DNA of 64,000 nucleotides from Heterocephalus glaber (lineage: Eukaryota; Chordata; Mammalia; Rodentia; Bathyergidae), in contig NW_004624882.1 in NCBI RefSeq assembly GCF_000247695.1, positions 3,701,222-3,765,221 of the forward strand. The letters run 5' to 3'. The notes below the pieces were generated by a model. It did no database searches and had not been told where the DNA came from. It was given only the letters and a program-made list of their open reading frames with translations. Position 1 is the stretch's first letter. The number at the start of each line of letters is the position of its first letter. Positions 57,600 through 64,000 of the stretch are shown one piece after another. The position numbers were made by a program, and so were the translations under genes.

Positions 57600-57870
57600 G
57601 TTACGCCCTCCAGTTCCATATGACTGAATAATATTCTGTTGTACATATGCAGTACATTTTCTTTATTCATTATTTGATGGACACTCAGGTTGTTTCCATT
57701 TCTTGGCTATTGCCGCAATGAACATGGGAGTACAGATGTCTCCTTGATATACTGATTTCATTTTCTTTGGGTCTAGACTCAGGAGTGGAATTTTTGGATC
57801 ATATGGCAGTTCTATTTTCAATTTTTTGAAGAACTTCCACAACGTCTTCCCATGTTTCAAATTATAATGC
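57600..57870 (-). mobile_element. L1 ORF2 C-terminal fragment
   Basis: The minus frame encodes a peptide with KKLKIELPYDPKIPLL, DICTPMFIAA and KKWKQPECPS, diagnostic of the L1 ORF2 C-terminal region. Plus-strand landmarks such as CACTCAGGTTGTTTCCATTT agree. Only a fragment, with no catalytic domain. Confidence 0.85.
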
Positions 57871-57874
57871 TATA

Positions 57875-58910
57875 GACCATAAACATGCACAAACACTGTA
57901 GGTTAATTAAAAATTAAATTATAAATTAATAACATAATCATCATAGCTCTCCAGACATAATCTGATTCTCTTCCTACTGAGATAGGTCAATAGGCAGTTT
58001 GGTTTCACTTGAGGATGAATCAGACCAAGAAGGTTACATTTTTCCTTCAATTTATATTCTTTTGATTGGGAGGGAGAGGACATTTGGTTTAGAGTTCATT
58101 CCTTTTCCAAGATTAACCAAAGTAATATTTAATAGGCAGAGTCTTTCAATTTCATCTGAGCCTTCTACAGGAAGAGTGGTCTGAGACCAAGTGGAGCTGA
58201 CTGTTCCTCGCAAAAGCAGCTCTAGGGTTTCTTTCCATTGCAGGCTGTGGCGAGATGAGTAAACTTTAGTCTTTCAAATCACACCTAGCCTTTTATTCCT
58301 TCCTATGTGTAAATATTAGCAGCAGCTGGTAGCTCTTTAATTTTTGACAGGCTCAGCACATACATTTCACTTTTAATGACCAGTTAGCATTTGGTTGGTA
58401 GCAAGATGAATGCTTGTTTCACCCCGGCACCACATGGCATTTCGTAGGGATGCTATTTCAGAAAGGGTCAGCATGTTCTAGAAATTAGGAATTTTGTAAG
58501 TAAGCAGAAGTGTGAATACAAACGACTGATTGTCAGAATTACTAAACATAGCTTTGGATGAGACATCTTCCTCTAATTTCAGCTGAGAATGCCCCTCTGC
58601 CCCCTGGCTAGTGATTTGAATCTCCCGACCACTGGGTGAACTGTGCTCTTCTCCCACAGCCCACAGTGGGCTGCATCTAATATGCCCACCAGTGCTCTGC
58701 AGATCTCTGCTAATGGTCTTGAAAGGGAGAAGTGTCAAAGAGGCTTGGTTCCCAGGCCTGCTAATGAGCAGGAGGCCTCTTCACCTTAATGAACCAGGCC
58801 TTGTGTGGGATTCTTTGCCCTTCTGCTTTGAGGGGAGGCAACAGGAGTTCACAAAAGCAGCAAGGGCTTTATGGTGAGAGGAGCATAGAGCTGGGCCACC
58901 CCGAGGTGGC
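57875..58910. other. Intronic unique sequence
   Basis: No gene or named repeat recognised; no SINE in the last 4.9 kb before the MID1 coding exon. Confidence 0.45.
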
Positions 58911-58914
58911 CGTT

Positions 58915-58935
58915 GGGGTGGGGTTGGGGGTGGGG
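58915..58935 (+). promoter_or_regulatory. G-quadruplex motif
   Basis: GGGG-T-GGGG-TT-GGGGG-T-GGGG: four runs of at least four G with loops of 1-2 nt, about 1.1 kb upstream of the MID1 coding exon. The pattern is a strong quadruplex predictor; function is unknown. Confidence 0.7.
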
Positions 58936-58939
58936 ACAC

Positions 58940-59952
58940 AACTGGTGGAGGTCATGCCCGGGGCCAGCAAGGCTGTGAGCATCAGGCAGTAGCTCCTGCC
59001 AGCTTAGCCTGTGGCTGGTGACAGTGACAACCCTGGGGTGGGGGGTTTTAGGCCAGGAGTATTGCACAGGGTCACCACTTTAAACTGCATTTTAAATTGT
59101 AATTGCTATCACATTTAGAACTTATCAAATGAATATGATAACACCCAAACCCTTGTTCTAATTAACTTAATCATTGCCCTAAATATTAGTCATTGGTACC
59201 CAAACTCACTGCAGCTACCAGAAAGGCTCCCAGATATTTTTCTAAACCCCTCTCTGCCTGCCCATACCCCACTGCCTTGTGAAACAACAGAATTGTTCAG
59301 GAAAGTAACAAACACACCAAAATGATTGCCTCTATCAAAATCATCTTTGTGGGAATCCACATTTTTTTTCTCAGGAACATATTTTAGAAAATGACATCCT
59401 ATATTTAAATGTGATTATTTCTACTGAAATCTGTGTGTGTCATGTACATTTAATGCCCATTTCTATGGTGACTTCTTCTCTATGATTCAAAAGCCTGGTT
59501 TGGTATTGCAGAATTAAAGTCCTTTAAAACACATTCACATTAATATGTAAGCTCATAAATTCAAAATGACACATGACTGACTACAGTTCACTAATGAAAG
59601 TTTCTACATTTTAATTTCCAACCCACGGTAAAACCCGGCTGTGATACAGTAAGATTATTCTGATTAAATACAAGTTATGTAAATTATAGTTTCCATTACT
59701 GGCCACTTTTACAAGCTAAAGTTGCCAAAAAGAAAAAAAAAAGCCTACTCACAGTGACTGGAATTTGAGAAAAACATTGGGGGTTTCCCCCCTCCTGCTT
59801 TCCACCCAGTGAATAGAGAAAGAACTATTTGAAATGTACACATATTTACCCTTCCATGACCTGTGTTTGGAATTGTTCTGAGATGCATCCGAAGCTGACA
59901 GCCACCCATGGCTGACCCCTAGTGCCTAATCAAATCTACGTTCTGTTTCCAG
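58940..59952. other. Intronic sequence before the MID1 coding exon
   Basis: No repeat recognised. Ends with a polypyrimidine-rich acceptor ACGTTCTGTTTCCAG (59938-59952). Confidence 0.6.
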
Positions 59953-60956
<1,004 letters not shown>

Positions 60957-61015
<59 letters not shown>

Positions 61016-61025
61016 GACAGAGACA
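60957..61025 (+). repeat. (GA)n(GACA)n microsatellite
   Basis: About 18 GA units followed by five GACA units, about 290 bp downstream of the MID1 splice donor. Confidence 0.95.
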
Positions 61026-61029
61026 TAGC

Positions 61030-64000
61030 AGATAAAATCCGGCTGTGAGCATTTATTTTCCTCACTCATCTGGACAAACTAATTCAGTCTCATGGTAGCT
61101 GTATCTAGTTACTGCACAAACAAAGGAATAGAAGGAGGAATGTCTACAGCAAATGTGTGTAGCAAATGTGGGATTTTAGAGGGCATGTGACCTTTTCTCC
61201 CTTGTCTCAGTGATACCAGGCTTATTGGGGAACTAGTGCTCTGACAATCTCGGGTTTCGTGAAAGAATTTCTTCTTGTGTAGGCTTTTTATTCAGGGAGG
61301 TTTCAGGCAAGGCTGTTTGAACTTCTCTTTTAACATGAAATGATTAACCTAATTCCAGCTTGGGGGTAATAATTAATATGACTATATGTCAAATACAAAA
61401 AATCACTCTCTACATATGGCCAGAAAGCACCAGGGAAGAATTAAAAAGCTGTCTCCAGATGTCTGCTCAACTTCAGGAGATGCTGGGGCTAATTATTGCC
61501 AACTCAGCTGAGAGAGTTTGAGCGAGATACTATGTTCACCAGCTAATTTTAGATCACAAGACACCAATTAAAAGGAAAGGAAGTATAAATTAAAAGCTCT
61601 AAGTAAATATATACTGAAGTCCTTCCTCTCAGGAAAAACACATACCAAGTCGTTGAGCAAACAAACCAAATCACATGAGCCAGAGAGTGTTATCACTCAG
61701 AGGACAGTGTCACCATTACAAATGGCTCCAGTCACTTCTCCTGAGCTCTGGTGGGTGGCTGTGTTTACACGAGTAACACAGGTTGTTTTTTTTTTTGTGA
61801 GAGCAGGATTATCAGAGTCCATCTGGGATTCAGCTTTGCTGTTTCTTGACATGCTGAGGGAATTTGACCTGCCGAAGAGAATCCCTGCTGCCCTGAGTCA
61901 TTTGAGCAGCAAAAGCATAGCACCTGCACTACACCCCTCACTTCCAGTGTCCGGAGAGCAACTGCTGCCAACCCATCCTTGAGCCACAGTGCTCTTCTCT
62001 GGTCTGTGCCGCCCTAATCCACCAGAGCTAATAATAGGAAAGACCATGCGTGCCTGAACTGCTGCTTGAAAGTCAATTCTTCAAAAATCAATGCGGCTAT
62101 CAGTTCTTACAGACCAAGGCAGTCTTTCCTAACCCCATGTGTTGGGAAGTATGGATGTTCAGGATGATTGAGCAGAGATGTTTGATCTTTGTTTTCCAAA
62201 TGTAAACATGCCCGATTTTTTTTCTTTATCAGAAAAAATGTTTATTTGATTAGATTAACACTACCTTTTAATGATTGTTTGTTAAAACACCGTAATCATA
62301 ATTATATTTCATATTCAACAGCTCCCAGACTTGGTGTTTAAATCCGGTAATCAACTTGCTCATTACTTGTGTATTGTCACAGCAGAGTTATTAATTATTT
62401 CCATGTCATCTTCACATTTATGAGGAGATACTGTAATGCTGTAGCCCTTTTTATGATGAAAATGAAACTCTTCAATCATGAGCCCTGTATACTTGTCTAA
62501 TCAAGGCAGTGGGTGATCGGTCCTTGGTGCTGTCATAGGGAGGGCCTGACAGTTAATGATGTAATATATTTTATTTTCTAATTACAGCAATATGAGTATG
62601 TAAGCAGGATCCAGTGCCCCAAAACACGTGTATAGCCATTCAACAAAATATGCTTATGAACATCTGAACAAATAACTTACCAGTGTAGAGTGTTTATTCT
62701 GAAACATGCCACTTGTATTACAGTAAAAGTCAGAAAAATATAGGACATTTGAACATCTATGAGATTTTAGTTATCACAGATGTATGAACATATGTACTAC
62801 CTTGTCTTGTTTAAAACCTAAGTATAATATAAGTGCTGATTTTTGAAGGGGCTAATAGCATACTGAAAAGACCAAAACCAGGCAAGTGTGTTTTTGTTAA
62901 TTATTACTTTGATCTTAAAAAGTAAATATGCTCAGCAGATTTATTTTTCTGTAACTTTAAGATCTCATATAAATATAGATTTGTGATGACGTGGGAACAC
63001 GATAAAGGACGGAGAAATTTGAGGATGCTTTCAATGACAAGATGATAATTACTTTACTTGCTTGGATCTGTAAGGATCCAGGTGTCTTCTGCTTGAAAAT
63101 ATAGTTGTCCTTCAATTAGTGAAAGTCCATTTTATGAAGAGGGGGATTCAGCAATGATTATGAACAATAATTATTTCCTTCAATAACACTAAACTTTGGG
63201 GAACATTTTTAAGTCATATCAGACCCCAGTATAAGAGTATGTGTGTTTATGTAAAGAAATGGAGCATAGTTTGTACATTACAGTCTTTTCCTTAGCACAA
63301 AAGAAGAAAAAAGACATAAAAATTTCAACATGAAGAATTCATGCAAAGAAAATCTTCCACATTATCTGAAATAACACCATGTTAGTAATTTAATGCTTCC
63401 AGAGACTATGGGTCGAGAAGCACTCTTGAAATATTGAAGCAGAGAGAAAATTAAACTACTATTTTCTGAATTCTATTTTAAGATAAAAAGAAAATTTTTC
63501 TGCCAAATGTGAAGTCTCACAATGGAGCATATCATAATGGGACCTTTTCTCTACATCATTTTAATTGAATTTTAAGAATCCTTTCACTCCTTCAAACTTG
63601 GATTAAAAATTTGATTTGTTAACCACGTAACATAGAAGGCAATGAAGGTATTCCTGAGTTTTCAAGGAATATTACAGTGCAGTAATTCCTCTTTTTCTGT
63701 TCCGTTGGAGCTCTTGTTTCTTTTCTCTAGTTACACCTATAAAAATATACCCACTGAGAAAAATTAAAATTTCTTTGCCCTTCATTTTCAAAATAGCCCA
63801 TTCAAATGAGATGGAATTGAGGGTCAAAACTGGGACTTTACTTTACTTTACTATGCCTACTATAAGGCTGGCTGTGAGAGTTTGTATAATATGGGTGATA
63901 AAAAATACTTTCTAAATATTTGTAAAATACATTAAAACTATATATTGATTTTGTTAGTTTGGCATAAAAATTATTTATGATCGATGGAATAAAGAGGAAA
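61030..64000 (+). other. MID1: MID1 intron 2, repeat-poor
   Basis: Nearly 3 kb with no SINE, LINE or exon that I can recognise. AT-rich blocks such as 62280-62480 keep long non-repetitive sequence and could be conserved regulatory DNA, which needs cross-species alignment. No splice-flanked ORF resembling the next MID1 exon (coiled coil) is present. Confidence 0.6.

Noticed and set aside
57663..57860. 65-codon minus ORF as a host gene
   Set aside because: The peptide is the C-terminal part of L1 ORF2, so it is a transposon fragment.

Overview
The window is mammalian nuclear DNA, almost certainly from a rodent outside the mouse/rat group. It is intron-dominated, AT-rich, and crowded with 7SL-derived B1 elements, fused B1-dID elements, and tRNA-Ala-derived ID elements. 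Many IDs belong to a young variant reading CCGCCGCCTGCCTCGCAAG after box A. B1-dID plus ID, with no typical B2 family and none of the geomyoid-type SINEs I know, fits a squirrel/beaver/dormouse-type rodent. I favour a beaver-like species, but that is an inference from memory of SINE families.

One protein-coding exon is certain: the first coding exon of MID1 (midline-1, TRIM18; X-linked in mammals), + strand, ATG at 60009 and splice donor after 60668. It encodes residues 1-220: the RING finger, B-box 1 and B-box 2, with all zinc ligands present. The exon probably begins at 59953 (716 bp). Everything from 60669 to the right end is the following intron; the rest of MID1 lies beyond the window.

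About 50 kb upstream is a CpG-rich, TATA-less segment (about 9960-10660) with a CCAAT box and a strong splice donor on the MID1 strand (after 10444). I propose it as a MID1 promoter with a non-coding first exon. Then 10445-59952 would be intron 1, and 1-9960 would be upstream flank or an intron of a still more distal 5' exon.

The rest is interspersed repeats: old L1 3' ends, L2, MIR, MER5A-like and other hAT-type DNA elements, and LTR (MaLR-like) fragments. There are dozens of SINEs and many microsatellites, several grown from SINE tails. Two places look like retrocopies of unidentified genes: a 142-codon minus-strand ORF at 4837-5265, and a GC-rich minus-strand block at about 49030-49790 ending in a poly(A)-signal variant and A-tract. 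I see no bacterial-type operon, CRISPR array or intact autonomous transposon. The most interesting signals are the 5' leader of MID1 (upstream ORFs stopping 2 nt before the start codon), the young ID subfamily, and several unusual ID insertions with exact target-site duplications (TSDs).
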